From: Diphasiastrum complanatum
Taxonomy: Eukaryota; Streptophyta; Lycopodiopsida; Lycopodiales; Lycopodiaceae
Length of the DNA: 64,000 nt
NCBI GenBank assembly: GCA_029204225.1
Contig: MU831849.1
Coordinates: forward strand, 36,656 to 100,655
Direction of reading: 5' to 3'
In this document: positions 44,446-55,458 of the stretch, in pieces
Layout of the letters: each line of letters opens with the position of its first letter
Position numbering within the stretch: the stretch's first letter is position 1
Translations under genes and position numbers: made by a program
The notes under the pieces: model-generated
Database searches by the model: none
Told to the model about the DNA's origin: nothing
Seen by the model: only the letters and a program-made list of their open reading frames with translations

Positions 44446-45166
44446 TGTTGGAGGGTTTGCGGATCCCAAGGCAACCCTAACCCTAGTTAATAAGTGAGAG
44501 GGATTTGGCACCCTGCATGTGTAACTCCAACCCAATGATCACATAGTTATTTGATTGATTAGTTAAAAGTCAATAAACTTTTAATGTCATAGGGCCTAAT
44601 TGTCAAGTTAGTGAATAACGTTGGGTTTCCCTCCAGTTCTGATGGTTTTCACACTTTTTTAAATTTGAATAAAAGAGAGGCAAGACTGGACCAATAGGAT
44701 TCAGAGGCCAGGGTCCTCCTCTCTACTATAAAAAGGGACCAACTCGAGTTATTCCTGATGTTCATTTTCTCATTTCAATAAAGCAGATTGGTTCTCTTTA
44801 GAAATGGATTGATGAATGTCCTTGCTCTTCCTTTCTTTTCCTCCATTTCTCATGCTTTCTTTGGATTTTGCTAATTGTTGGATTTGATCATTATTGAGAT
44901 TGCTATTTCTTATGATTTTTGTGAGAGAGAAAGGGAGAGAGAGAAGAGTAAGTTTCTATCATTGTTGTTGATTTAGGGTTAATGGATGTAGTGTTAATGC
45001 TTAGTGTTAATGGATGTTAGTGTTAGATCCTCCATTCATGTTGAAATCTGAACTATACTATCGCTCTCATGGGAACGAACCTATGCGTGACAACTAACTT
45101 CGTCTCTTTGATGCTAGATTGACTAGATCTTGGATTCAGGTTAGGCAAGGAAAGAAACCCACTACA
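44446..45166 (+). repeat. G1 3' LTR (721 bp)
   Basis: Starts TGTTGGAGGG after the purine-rich TTTTGGTGGGAGATAC, ends CCCACTACA and is followed by the TACTT target copy. Lacks a 26-bp segment present in the 5' LTR. Confidence 0.9.
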
Positions 45167-45171
45167 TACTT

Positions 45172-45931
45172 TCATAGATGAATATTGTAGGAGCACTGTT
45201 GTCTATTTCCTAAAGCATAAATCTGAAGCCTTCTAGTTCTTCAAGAAATTTAAGGAGAATGCTGAGTTGCAGACATACAAAAGAATCAAAGCTCTCAGGA
45301 GTGAGGATGGAGAAGAATACATTTCAACTGAATTCAATGATTACTACTCAGCCAATGGCATTGAACAACAGTTTGTTGCTTCCTATTCTCCATAGTCAAA
45401 TGGACTGGCCGAAAGGAAGAACAGGACCTTAGTATGCTAAATGCATGATCACACATGCTTCTTTGCCCAAATCATTTTGGCAACATGTTGTTTCAACATC
45501 AACTTATTTGTTGAATCGATGTATAGCTAAGGATGTTCCTAACAAACAAAACTCCTTATGAGATTTTAATCAAACATTTGAAAGTATTTGGATGCACAAG
45601 TTATGCTCATGTCCCGAAGGACAACAGAAAGAAACTTAATGAACATTCTTTTAAAACAATGTTTGTTGGCTTTTTCAATTTTGATGGAATGTATAGACTG
45701 TATAACATAGACACCTGTAAAGTTTTCACTAATAGGGATGTGACTTTTATCAAAGATCAATTTATTGATTTAAAGGGCAAGGGCCAAATGCAGTCCACAA
45801 TTTCTGCCCCGACAACTGACTCTTCTCGTAAGGCAATTTCCATTCCTTCTTGTAGTCATCCTATACAATCAAATCCAGAAGAAGATAAAGAGACTGCAAC
45901 TCAAGAGCAGTCATCAATGTGTCCGACATAG
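45172..45931 (+). pseudogene. C0b integrase, second part
   Basis: Continues the integrase split by G1: FIDEYCRSTVVYFLKHKSEA, LRSEDGEEYIST (second catalytic position, Asp replaced by Glu), VASYSP-SNGLAERKNRTL (catalytic Glu; a TAG interrupts it). After a frameshift, MFLTNKTPYEILIKHLKVFG, MFVGFFNFDGMYRLYNIDTC and VFTNRDVTFIKDQF form the integrase C-terminal part. Confidence 0.85.
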
Positions 45932-47188
45932 CTGACACAATCGACAAAGAGTCAGACTTTACAACCAGAAGCTTCAACCAGGAGATCATCAAGAATTCGC
46001 TCTCAGCCTGTCCAATATACAATGAATTTGCTCACTATTCTATTCAAGATCCAACCACAGTTGAAGAAACTTTGTCACAGGCCGACTCAAATCTCTGGAA
46101 AGAAGCAATGGACAAAGAATACAACTCATTGTTGAGGAACAACACTTGGACTGTCATCGACCTGCCATCAAACAAAAAGATTATCGACTGCAAATGGATC
46201 TTTAAGATCAAATACAAAGTAGACGACAGCATCGACAGAAGGAAAGCTCGACTTGTGGCAAGGGGGTTTTCTCAATTTCCAACATCGACTACTTTGAGAG
46301 CTTCAGCCTAGGCATCAAGCACACCTCTATTCAGCTGCTACTTTCTTATGTTGTTGTAGAAGACAACATAGGTACTTTTATAATTTGTTGATGAAATTCA
46401 ATTTTATGAATTGCAAGCCTATACATAATCCCATGGATTCAGGTCTCAGATTATCCAAGGAAGATTGCCCTCAGACCAATGAGGAGAAGGCAAAAATGGA
46501 GGGGTATCCATATCAGTCTATTATCGGATCCCTGATGTATGCAATGATCTCAACCATGCCAGATCTTGCATACGCCATCAGTTCCTTGAGTCAGTACATG
46601 GCCGATCCTGGCATGATCCATTGGAAAGCTCTTTTCAGAGTAATCAAATATGTATGAGCTACTGTGGACCTATGCATCTATTATGGTGATGGAGATCCAT
46701 CCAATATCCATACTCTTCATGGATATACAGATGCAAATTGGGCAAGTGATATCGACACCAGAAAATCAACTTCTGGATACGTTTTTATGCTCAACAATGG
46801 TCCAATATCTTGGAATAGTCAAAAGCAGACCTCCATTGCAATGTCTTCCATAGAAACTGAATACATTGCAACCTCTCAAGCTAGCAAAGAGGCAATCTGG
46901 TTGAGAAATTTATTGTCTGATATTGGTCTCGTACAATCTGCTCCAACAATGATACAATCTGATAATCAGAGTGCTATTGCATTATCCATCAATCCTAGAT
47001 TTTATTCTAGGAGTAAGCACATCGAAATCAGATATCACTACTTTAGAAGCATGATACTCAATCTGAAATTTTGCAGAACCCAGTACATGGCAGTTGACAT
47101 ATTTACAAAGGGATTGAATCCAAAAGCACACAAGAATTTTTGTGCTATCTTGAATTTACAAATCAAGACATTCAAGGATCTAGATTAA
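45919..47188 (+). pseudogene. C0b reverse transcriptase and RNase H, internally deleted
   Basis: EAMDKEYNSLLRNNTWTVID and CKWIFKIKYKVDDSIDRRKA start RT, but after VVVEDNIG (about 46370) the sequence jumps to the RT C-terminal end, MKFNFMNCKPIHNPMDSGLR, so the YVDD core is missing. RNase H follows: GYTDANWASDIDTRKSTSGY (about 46720), SSIETEYIATSQASKEAIWL and FYSRSKHIEIRYHYF, ending at TAG/TAA before the G tract. The 46664-47188 frame is unbroken. Confidence 0.85.

Positions 47189-47218
<30 letters not shown>
47189..47218 (+). repeat. 30-base homopolymeric G tract at C0b polypurine tract
   Basis: AGATTAA is followed by 30 consecutive G, then TGTTGGATTTC, the LTR start. In R3 the equivalent site is AAGGGGGAG. 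The tract looks like a massively expanded polypurine tract. Confidence 0.9.
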
Positions 47219-47219
<1 letters not shown>

Positions 47220-47590
47220 GTTGGATTTCTATTCTCTTCATCCCTATCTCTCTTTACTAATCTAGATCCATTCATTTTGCTATTGTAAATATTTTTACAG
47301 TCTATAGAAATACAAGGAAAGTCGATGTAGTCTACATCGACATGCCCGCCATCGACTTTTTCTGACAAATGGTTTTGACCCTGGCCTCAACATTGAAGTC
47401 CTCGACATCCACATCATCGAAGTCTCCGACTTCGACATATGATCAAAGGGAAGCTGCAAGTCCTCGACTTCCACGTCATCGACTTCCTTGACATCGAAGT
47501 CTCCGACGTCTGCTCAAGGAAAGCTATGAAGTCCTCAACACACTAAAGTGCTCACAAGTTTGCTAGAAAGCCGTGTTAACTTATCCCTTG
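47219..47590 (+). repeat. C0b 3' LTR, truncated
   Basis: Begins TGTTGGATTTCTATTC after the G tract. Contains a short palindrome GTCGATGTAGTCTACATCGAC (47323-47343) and tandem TCGAC-rich units (about 47394-47527) with AGTCCTCGACWTCCAC and ATCGAAGTCTCCGAC. Its right end is lost where G2 sequence begins, near 47600. Confidence 0.7.
47394..47527 (+). repeat. Tandem TCGAC-rich units in C0b LTR
   Basis: Two units of roughly 65 bp, GAAGTCCTCGACATCCAC...AAGCTGC and AAGTCCTCGACTTCCAC...AAGCTAT, then a third start GAAGTCCTCAACA. Confidence 0.7.
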
Positions 47591-47599
47591 AAAAATTAC

Positions 47600-49550
47600 T
47601 GTAGATTGCGCCACAAGCCAAGAGCCTCCTGGCTGAATGGGCCAAAGCTGAAGCAGAGCCAGTAACACCAGATCACCCTGCCAATCAAGCACAAGAGATT
47701 CAAGGACAAGGCAGCAGTGGTAGATAGAGGATCAGGTGTAAATTTGATCTCCACTACTTTGCTCTAGAAATGGGGTCTGCAAGGATTGAAGCCAGCGAGA
47801 TTTGCCATCAAACTAGCAGATCAATCATGTGTTAAACCAAAAGGTGTAGTTGACAACATCCCAATACAAATAGTGGGAATGTAGTTTGTGATCACTTTTG
47901 TGGTGATGGACATACCAGAGTCCCCTTCCCCCTTCTGCCTACTGCATATTACTAGGAAGACTGTGGTTGAAGATTGCGCAAGTGGTTTACAACTGGAAAA
48001 TTGAAAACTCACCTTCGAAAACATAGAACAGGCGGTAAAGGTCGATCCAACCACGTGGGCGGTGAAACCAATTACACCAAAAGGTGATGATGAATCGTCC
48101 ACCACTGATCATACAATTGATCGCCCAAGGCAAGCTAGGGGAGGTCATTACGACTTTGAAACAGATATCATGAGATGGACGGATGCATTGGCAACTGTTG
48201 ACTATATGGCTGGGCATGCATGTCAACATGATTCAGATCTTGAACCCAACACATCTTCACCCAAGTGACATACATTGGACACACCAATCACTTTCGGGGT
48301 GAACATGATCAATGTAGCATGGCTGTCAGCAGAAGCTATTGAAAACCCCGTGGCTGATGATTTAGTCCCTTGGCAATATGCTTTTACCTACAACAAAGAG
48401 ATTGAGCTAACTGATGAGCAGGTCCTGCAACATGTGGACCCAAATTGTTATGGAACGAAGAAAGTACCAGCTCAGCCACCACAGAAATCCACAATGGCTA
48501 AAGTTTCCAAGATAGACCCACCCAAGGCATCTGCCAACAAGAAGAACCAGTTGAGACAACGTTATAACCATGTGATCCGATGGAGCGATCTACCAGAGGA
48601 GGCCATAGCTAAGGTGGATGTGGATATTCGTAATCATGAAGCGAATGTCACACCAGTTCCACAGAAAGACAACAAGGATGAACCCAACTATGTGAGCAGA
48701 AAAGGAAAAAAGAAATTGGACTCCTTAAAGTCAATCCAAATGGACTCAGATGCAGCATCATCTTTCTCATAGATGATGAAAAATCCAAAAATTACGAGTC
48801 GAACTAAGATCAACATGCTGAAAGAGGAATCCCGTCGAACGCCTGTTCACGAGATGCCTGAGACCTTCAAGAACTATACCTTAGACGAAGTAGTAATAAT
48901 GATGTCACAATCTCAAAGAGAACCTAATCAAAGTCAGGAACCAGCGGAGCAAGTCTTCGAAGGACCTGCATGAATGCAACCTATGAATCTTGCTGAGCCA
49001 GGTGAAGAAGAGAAGATCGTGCATGTGGGAGAATAGTTAACACCCACTCAATTCAGAAGACTATGTTCGTTATTGGTGGAATACATGGATTGTTTCAAGT
49101 GAAATTACAGTGATCTGAAGGGTATCCCACCAACCGTAGTCCAGCATAGCATACCCTTGGTGGATGGAGCAGTCTCCAAGGTGAGTCGCTACTACCGTTG
49201 CAACCCGAACTACACAGAGCTGATCAAGCAAGAGTTGTAGAAACTGCTAGATATTGATTTCATCTATGAAATCGAGCACACAAAATGGGTGTCGCCAATA
49301 GTCATAATACCCAAGAAGAACGGTAAAATGCGCATCTGTGTGAACTTGAAAGCGTTAAATGCAGTCACCAAGAAGGATCATTTTTCCTTACCATTTACGA
49401 AAAGTGTTCTAGACAGAGTAGTAGGAGCAGAAGCCTACAATTTCCAGGATGGTTTCAGTGCTACAATTAGGTGAAAATAGCGCCGCAAGATCAACACAAG
49501 ACAACATTCGCCACAGAATGGGGAACCTATGCCTATAAGGTGATGCCGTT
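47600..49550 (+). pseudogene. G2: second gypsy copy, protease to RT fragment
   Basis: Parallel to G1: VVDRGSGVNLIS (protease), FAIKLADQSCVKPKGVVDNI, IVGM-FVITFVVMDIPES, VYNWKIE, a TGA near 48266, LDTPITFGVNMINVAWLSAE, VIRWSDLPEEAIAKVDVDI, TFKNYTLDEVVIMMSQSQRE. RT follows with RYYRCNPNYTELIKQEL, IDFIYEIEHTKWVSPIVIIP, RICVNLKALNAVTKKDHFSL and FATEWGTYAYKVMPF, where R4 interrupts it. Stops at 47882, 49034, 49100, 49238 and 49468 fall where G1 has Gln or Trp. Left end and LTRs not found; no continuation to the right of R4 in this window. Confidence 0.88.
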
Positions 49551-50350
49551 TGTGTTGAAAATGAAAAATCATCTATCTTGACTTTAGGCTTGCTACAAAC
49601 TTTTTTGCTATGCAAGTATGTTGTTTCATAATTTAAATGCCAAATTTGGCCTAGAAGGAACTCGAGCTATATCATGGGTTTCTCAAGTCTAGTTGGTAGT
49701 ATACAACTTGCATATAGATTGTAGACTTAGAAATGTCATTAATATGCTTGTAGAAACTCGTGGCATATCACATGCAATTGTTGTAAGTGATCCATAGTGA
49801 CAGGCAAGGCATGCACAAAGTGAAATGGACACATGCATGATTATTTGTACAATTCTAGATAGACAAATGACACTTGATAAAAGTAGGTAGAAATGCATGC
49901 ATAAGATGTGACAAATGTCACTTAGACTCTAGTTTTCACTTTAGATGTGGATGAAAGGTGGATGGATGTGGTTCTACCTTGAGCTACCTCAAACTCCATA
50001 AATATGTGTAGCTATTCTCATAATCTTTGATGAAGAACCAAGCTTTGAAGCTATTCCATGCCATTTTGGATCTACACCAATATATGCTTGAATATCTCTC
50101 TCTCTTTCTCTCTCTAACTCGTGTTGAGGCTTATGCTCATATTCTAAATTCTTGTACTTTTACTCTCTTGAAATCAAAGCTATCATTCTCTGATTCTTAG
50201 CATGCTAGATTGTGATTAAGCCATTAAATTATGTACTAGATCTTGCTATTCAATCTAGAATCAGTTTTTTGTGCTAATCATAAAGCTTAATAAGATCAAT
50301 CACATTTGTGGATCATTCCCACACGTGTGAACTTGCTGGAAATTTTGTCA
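49551..50350 (+). repeat. R4 5' LTR
   Basis: Right end set by TTTTGTCA next to the primer-binding site. Left end is TGTGTTGAAAATG or TGTTGAAAATG (49551 or 49553), where the G2 RT frame breaks after MPF. CACACGTGTG lies at 50320-50329. Confidence 0.7.
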
Positions 50351-50363
50351 TGGTATCAGAGCC
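50351..50363 (+). promoter_or_regulatory. R4 primer-binding site
   Basis: TGGTATCAGAGCC, same as R1. Confidence 0.85.
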
Positions 50364-51116
50364 AAATTAAGCTTTGCATGCTATTATCTCTGACTGTTCA
50401 AGAATTTGTGAGCTAATTCAAGAAAAAAAACAGTTAATCACTTTTCTTTACCTTTCCTTGAAAAGTGTTTGGATCAAAGTGGATAGAAACTGAATTTTCA
50501 GGTCAGAACAGTGATTGTACGGAATTTTGGAATTCTGCATGTGTGAAAATCAAAGATTTTTAGTCCCCTTTATCTCCTTGCTATTTGGTCGAAAGATAGT
50601 GGTCTTATAGCTTGGTGGAAAGCTTATGAAGAGTACGTTTCATAGAAATTGATCCCAAATCAATCTGATGTGCCTATCAAGAGTTATAAGCTCTTAAAGA
50701 GGACAGGGAGAGGTCCAAAATCTGAGTGACCACTTTTTGATTTGATTCAATCTTGCTTGATTCTTAATCCATTGTTTTGAGTATCCTACACAAGAAACTG
50801 AAGATCAAGACAAAGTTCATGTTATTGAACACCTTTGAGCCTTCTGAGAATCATTTGTGTTTTTTTTTGGAGCATCTAACACGTGCCAAAAGTATAATTC
50901 AAACTTGTCTAAGTTCCTCAATCCATTTTGAGTGTCTGATCTAGATTATCTTGTTTTGAGAAATATTTGAGATCTGTCTCAAATACAGTTGCAAGTTTTT
51001 TCACATAGAAAGATAGCACATCCTTGAAAATACCTATAGTGAAAGAGAGTAGCATTAAGTCTGATTGGAACAAGCTTAAACATATAATTGTCCAATAACT
51101 AAGAAGTCTTCACAAT

Positions 51117-52300
51117 ATGGCATATGTGGCAGGATATCTCCTAGAAGTAGGTGAAAGAGACTAAGTACCTCTAATTACTCAATATGGAAGGTAAGGATGG
51201 AGTCTATTTTAATACTCCAGAATGTTATGGACATAGTACTTGGTATTGAGGAGGAGCCTCAAGCACAGCTTGAAATACCAAAGTACAAGAAGAGAGCTAG
51301 AATGGCTCTACATTTCATTAAGATGAATGTCTCTAATGAAATTCTGAGAGAGATAGGATCTTGCGCCACAGCTATAGATGCTTGGGATGCACTTAAGTCC
51401 ATCTATGAAGCTAAGAACACTTCTAGAATACTCACTCTTAGAAATAAAATTTTCCAAAGTTTTCAAAAAAGTGAGGAGAGTGCATCAAATTATGTTTTGA
51501 GAGTAAAAATCTTCATAGGGAGCTTGCTTGTGTTGGTGTCACAATCAATCAAGATGAGTTAGTACAAGTCATTCTAAATGGCTTAAAAGATGACTATGAT
51601 AATCTTGTTCAATCCTTTGCCATTAAGGAGGAGTTGCCCAATTTGGAAACTCTTCAAGGAATTCTCATCTTTGAAGAAGCTAGGCAAAGTTACAAACTGT
51701 CTAGGATGAACAAACTAGAGCATATTGGAAGTGACAAAGCCCTCTTTGTCAAGGACAAGCATAAAGGAAGGAGCAACAACCAGTTTTCTCAAACATTCAA
51801 CAAAGACAAAGCCAAGGAAAGAGACAAAGATGGTGAAAAGGATGACTCATCTCATCCTCCTACTTCGAAGACCAAGAAGAAGAAAGTCAAGTGTTTCTTT
51901 TGTGGCAAGAAGGGGCACTATGTCTCTAATTGCTTCAAAAAGAAAAATCAACTCAAACAAGCAAATCTCTCTAATGAGAAAGAAGAAGATTTCATTGCAA
52001 GTGATGGAGAAGGATCACTCATGGTGTCAGGCTTTTCTTCATCACCCTTCAAGAAAGATGGAGCTTGGTAGATAGATAGTGGAGCTTCTTCACATATGTG
52101 CTGTTCAAAGGAGTCTTTTGACTCTATTGTACCTTATAAAGGACTTAAAAGATCTATTAATGCTGCAAATGATCATGAGTGCTCTATTGAAGGAATTGGC
52201 AACATTCCATTGAAACTTGCTTCTTCTAAAGTTCTATCACTTTCCAATGTTCTTTCTTTAGAGTTTTTGGATGTGCTTGCTTTGTTCATGTACCCTTGAA
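51117..52300 (+). pseudogene. R4 Gag-protease remnant
   Basis: Starts MAYVAGYLLEVGER at 51117, with a TAA at about 51162, then SIWKVRMESILILQNVMDIV and IEEEPQAQLEIPKYKKRARM (51197-51562). A frameshift near 51510 follows, then PNLETLQGILIFEEARQSYK. CCHC knuckle CFFCGKKGHYVSNC at about 51894. Protease reads W-stop-IDSGASSHMC (52069-52100) and fades after DHECSIEGIGNIPLKLASSK. Confidence 0.82.
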
Positions 52301-52822
52301 AACAAGGAAAAGAGATGATCCTGATTCTATCAAAGGAATCATGGTTGGATATTCATCCAACAAGAAGGCTTACAAAATTTATGTTCCCTCTACCTCAGTT
52401 ACAATTGAGAGTAGAAATGTTATATCTATGAGAATCAAAAATACATCTTTGAGGAGGCCGAGATCAAAGATTCTCAAAAGGATTATCCTATCATCACCCT
52501 TGAAGACTACCATGGAGAGATGGGGCCGAGAATTGAGGAAGAGTCACCTCGAATCTTTTCACCAAGGAGGTCACAAAGAGAAAGATCTGAGCCTAGGAGG
52601 CTTACATATGGAGATAAAGGCAAGCAAGTGGAACTCAACTCCACTAATTGTGCTTATTTTGTTTCACATGAGGAGCCAAAGGATGTATATGATGCACTCA
52701 ATTTGAATGAATGGTTTCTAGCCATGAAGGAGGAATATGATGCTTTGATGACCAACAAGACATAAGAGCTTGTGGATCTTCCATCCAACAAGCACACCAT
52801 TGGTTGCAAATGGGTTTTTTGA
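52256..52822 (+). pseudogene. R4 integrase C-terminal and RT N-terminal scraps
   Basis: VFGCACFVHVPLKTRKRDDP (about 52262), IKGIMVGYSSNKKAYKIYVP, IESRNVI, then RRLTYGDKGKQVELNSTNCA and, after another break, LVDLPSNKHTIGCKWVF ending in a stop. The catalytic integrase core between protease and this piece is missing, as in R1. Confidence 0.8.
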
Positions 52823-54050
52823 TCAAATATAATCAAGCCATACATTCTCACATCGTGGATACTGTAGCTGGGTTGGTTCCGGTACATGTGGCGTTGTTGC
52901 TATAGCTCCTTATAAGGCTTTCAATTTTTGATTAAACTACACTATGAGTTGCTGCTCCATCTGCTGTTTGTGTAATTTTGTCATTTGATCCAACAACAGT
53001 TCTATGGATAGAGTGGATGCGTTTGATGATGACGATGCTACCGAGGGAGTAGGAGTATGGGTGGTGAAGAAACAAAACGTTTCTATTTACAAAGCTTTGC
53101 TAGCTTTCAGCCTCTGCCTGATGAAGATGTTCGCGAACACGAAAGTCAAGAGACACGAAGCACAAAAGTTTCACGAATACCTGACAGGAAGACACGAACA
53201 CGAACGATTCATGAATGAGAATCTTTTGCGGTCCAACACGAGAAAGTCAGATGACGGAAACGAAACCAACGACGCGACACGATAAACGTCGCAAAACCTT
53301 TTCTGCCCTCACTCTCCAAAGGGTACCAGTAAGATCAAGCAAGTATTCAGAAGTACAGATATCTGATCTGATGGCATGACATCACCAGATACACGCTAGG
53401 TCATGGCTAATCCGTCACTCTTGTAATTTTCTGATAAGTTGTAGATTTAATTACTCTAATCTTAAAAGTTATAGAGAGCGACTATATACTTATTGGATGA
53501 TACTTGATAGAGAGATACACATATACAGAAAAGTAGTCTGATGCTAGTAAGCAATCAAGACGAAATACAGACAAGAAGTACGCCTGCATGCAAGATGAGT
53601 TCTGTGAGCAGGATCCATAGAGATCCACAGCTCCGCTAGTAAGTGAGACATCCACTCGTGAGAGAACTGTATTTATCTCACGCCAACGCACTGCGTGGAT
53701 TTGCATGCAGTGCTTGACGAATCGAGAGAAAATCAATAGATGATCTTGTAGCCATTGTGCACATGTCACCTTCTATGATGTATGATCTTGAATGCAAATG
53801 TGTATGTTGTTATTCGTATGTCTGACTCTCTCATTTATTCAATTTCGCACCTTGGTTGAATTTGTTGAATGCTACATTAATTCAGCAAACATAGATCAGC
53901 AGTGCCTAACTACATTTTGGAGGACTGTAGGAGTGATTCAACTAGTAGTGACCAGCGATCGCATCTGAACTCCACCTGAACTATTTGCGATTGTTTTGCT
54001 TTCGCGACTGTGTTTCGCTTTCACGATTGCTTCTCTCATCCTGATGCATT
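52823..54050. other. Between R4 and R5, no gene supported
   Basis: Part of this must be the R5 5' LTR, because a primer-binding site lies at 54052, but I cannot place its left end. The 53004-53285 frame is mainly ACACGAA-type repetition and is not a convincing gene. Confidence 0.45.
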
Positions 54051-54171
54051 AGTGGAATCAGAGCCTACCAATCTATCTTGTCATAATCTGACGTAGCCAA
54101 GAAGCTATCAGATTCAGGAGGCCAAGCATTCAGACAAACAGCCATCAACAAGAGAACAAACTCCATAAACA

Positions 54172-55458
54172 ATGGCTTCAATCAGCAATATGCAGAGCAA
54201 GATCTACACAGTTTTTAATTCTTCAAGATCTAACTTTCTAGTCTGGAAAGTTAAGACATCACTAATACTCAAGGGCGAAGGTTTATTCGCCTGGGTGGAT
54301 GGCACAGAAGAGATGCCTACGACATCAGACAAGGAGCTATTTGAGTGGAGGGAGAAAAATGACAAGGCAGTAGCCTTGCTGTCTTCATCCATCAAAGATA
54401 ATCTCCCACTTGACCTGGCTACACTCTCCAAAGCTAAGGAGATGTGGGATGCATTCCTTACAAGATTTCAGATGAAATCCAAAAGGCAAATCATGATGCT
54501 GAAAGATTAGCTGAAGAATCTATAGTGGGATGGGAAAGACCTCACTTCTTTCGTAAGAAAGATGAAGGATCTATTTCTATCACTATATAACTCTGGAGCA
54601 GAGAACGCAGTCTCAGCTGAGAAGTAGCTCACATACTTGTTGAGAGCCTTACCTAAATCATTCTAGACGACAAAGACCTTGCTCACGAAAGATCCTGCCA
54701 TGAACCTCGAAAAGGCAATTCTCGAGATTCGAGAGGAAGTCGAGGCGAGAGAACATCTTGATCACAAAGATGGTTCTGACCAAGCCCTCTACGACAACAA
54801 AGAAAAATCCAAGAAACAATTTAAGCCTAATAGGGAGTCGAATTAGAGGCAGGATCATGATCAGCAAGCAGAGGGGACCAGCAAAGGCAACTAGAAGAGT
54901 AAAGGGAGGTCGAAACAGCAAGGTGCAGACAAGAAGACTTGCATGAGATGCAGAAGAGACGGGCATACAGTTGATACATGCTGGCTCAGTCCAAAGATTG
55001 AGTGTATCCACTGCCACAAGAAAGGTCATGTAGTCGTGGATTGCCGCCAAAATCCGAGGAACAAATCAGCACAGAACAGACAGGAGAACAACAATAGTTC
55101 ATCCTATGTCGAGGATCCCAAGAGCTCAAAAATGGGCGAAGAAAGAACGAACAGAATTTGTTCGACCGCCTATATCTGTGAAGACGTGTGTGCAGCATCA
55201 ACATCTGACACACATGAGGTGATTCTAGATTCAGGAGCCACCTCGCACTTCGTGACATCAAGACGAATTATGTCTGATTTCGGAAGTGCAGATCCTTCAA
55301 GATTAATAGTTCTTGGAGATGGATCTAAACATCAAGTGAACAGTATTGGTTCACTATGGCTCAACACCAACGACAGAGACAGACGACTCGAAGACATTCT
55401 GTTCGTGCCTACACTGCAACAAGACTTGCTTTCTATAGCAAGAATAGCATATGCATGA
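54172..55458 (+). pseudogene. R5 Gag and protease
   Basis: MASISNMQSKIYTVFNSSRS, FLVWKVKTSLILKGEGLFAW, EMWDAFLTRFQMKSKRQIMM, with stops at about 54508, 54520, 54625, 54664, 54844 and 54892. Two CCHC knuckles follow: CMRCRRDGHTVDTC (54943) and CIHCHKKGHVVVDC (about 54999). Protease site VILDSGATSHFV (about 55222), then VLGDGSKHQVNSIGSLWL and DILFVPTLQQDLLSIARI. Two knuckles distinguish it from the other copias here, which have one. Confidence 0.85.

Larger units (their letters stand above)
28808..45166 (+). mobile_element. G1: Ty3/gypsy LTR retrotransposon
   Basis: LTRs at 28808-29554 (747 bp) and 44446-45166 (721 bp) start TGTTGGAGGG and end CCCACTACA. They are flanked by a perfect TACTT duplication (28803-28807, 45167-45171). 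Domain order is Gag, protease, RT, RNase H, integrase, which defines Ty3/gypsy, followed by an extra frame (43224-44245). The primer-binding site TGGCGCC is of the type seen in Athila/Tat-like plant elements. The LTRs differ by a 26-bp deletion and more than ten substitutions, and the coding frames carry many stops, so the copy is dead. The R2 copia element is inserted in its protease. Confidence 0.92.
27228..47590 (+). mobile_element. C0b: degenerate copia element, host of the G1/R2 nest
   Basis: Begins with a truncated LTR end and primer-binding site (27228-27239) and ends with a polypurine tract plus the start of a 3' LTR (47219 onward). The coding region is split by G1 at 28807/45172. Removing G1 and one TACTT rejoins the integrase frame exactly: ...KFFIT before, FIDEYCRSTVVYFLKHKSEA after. 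The RT core with the YVDD site is deleted, and many stops occur. It is the oldest layer of the nest. Confidence 0.85.
49551..52822 (+). mobile_element. R4: truncated copia element in G2
   Basis: A 5' LTR (about 49551-50350), the primer-binding site TGGTATCAGAGCC (50351-50363), a leader, gag-protease (51117-52080) and a shrunken pol remnant ending in CKWVF (about 52820). No 3' LTR is found, so the right part is lost. Its gag is related to R1 and R2 (WKVRMES block). Like R1 it has lost the integrase core. Confidence 0.8.

Noticed and set aside
53004-53285. Open frame of 93 codons between R4 and R5
   Set aside because: Dominated by ACACGAA-like repetition; no domain, start context or neighbour supports a gene.
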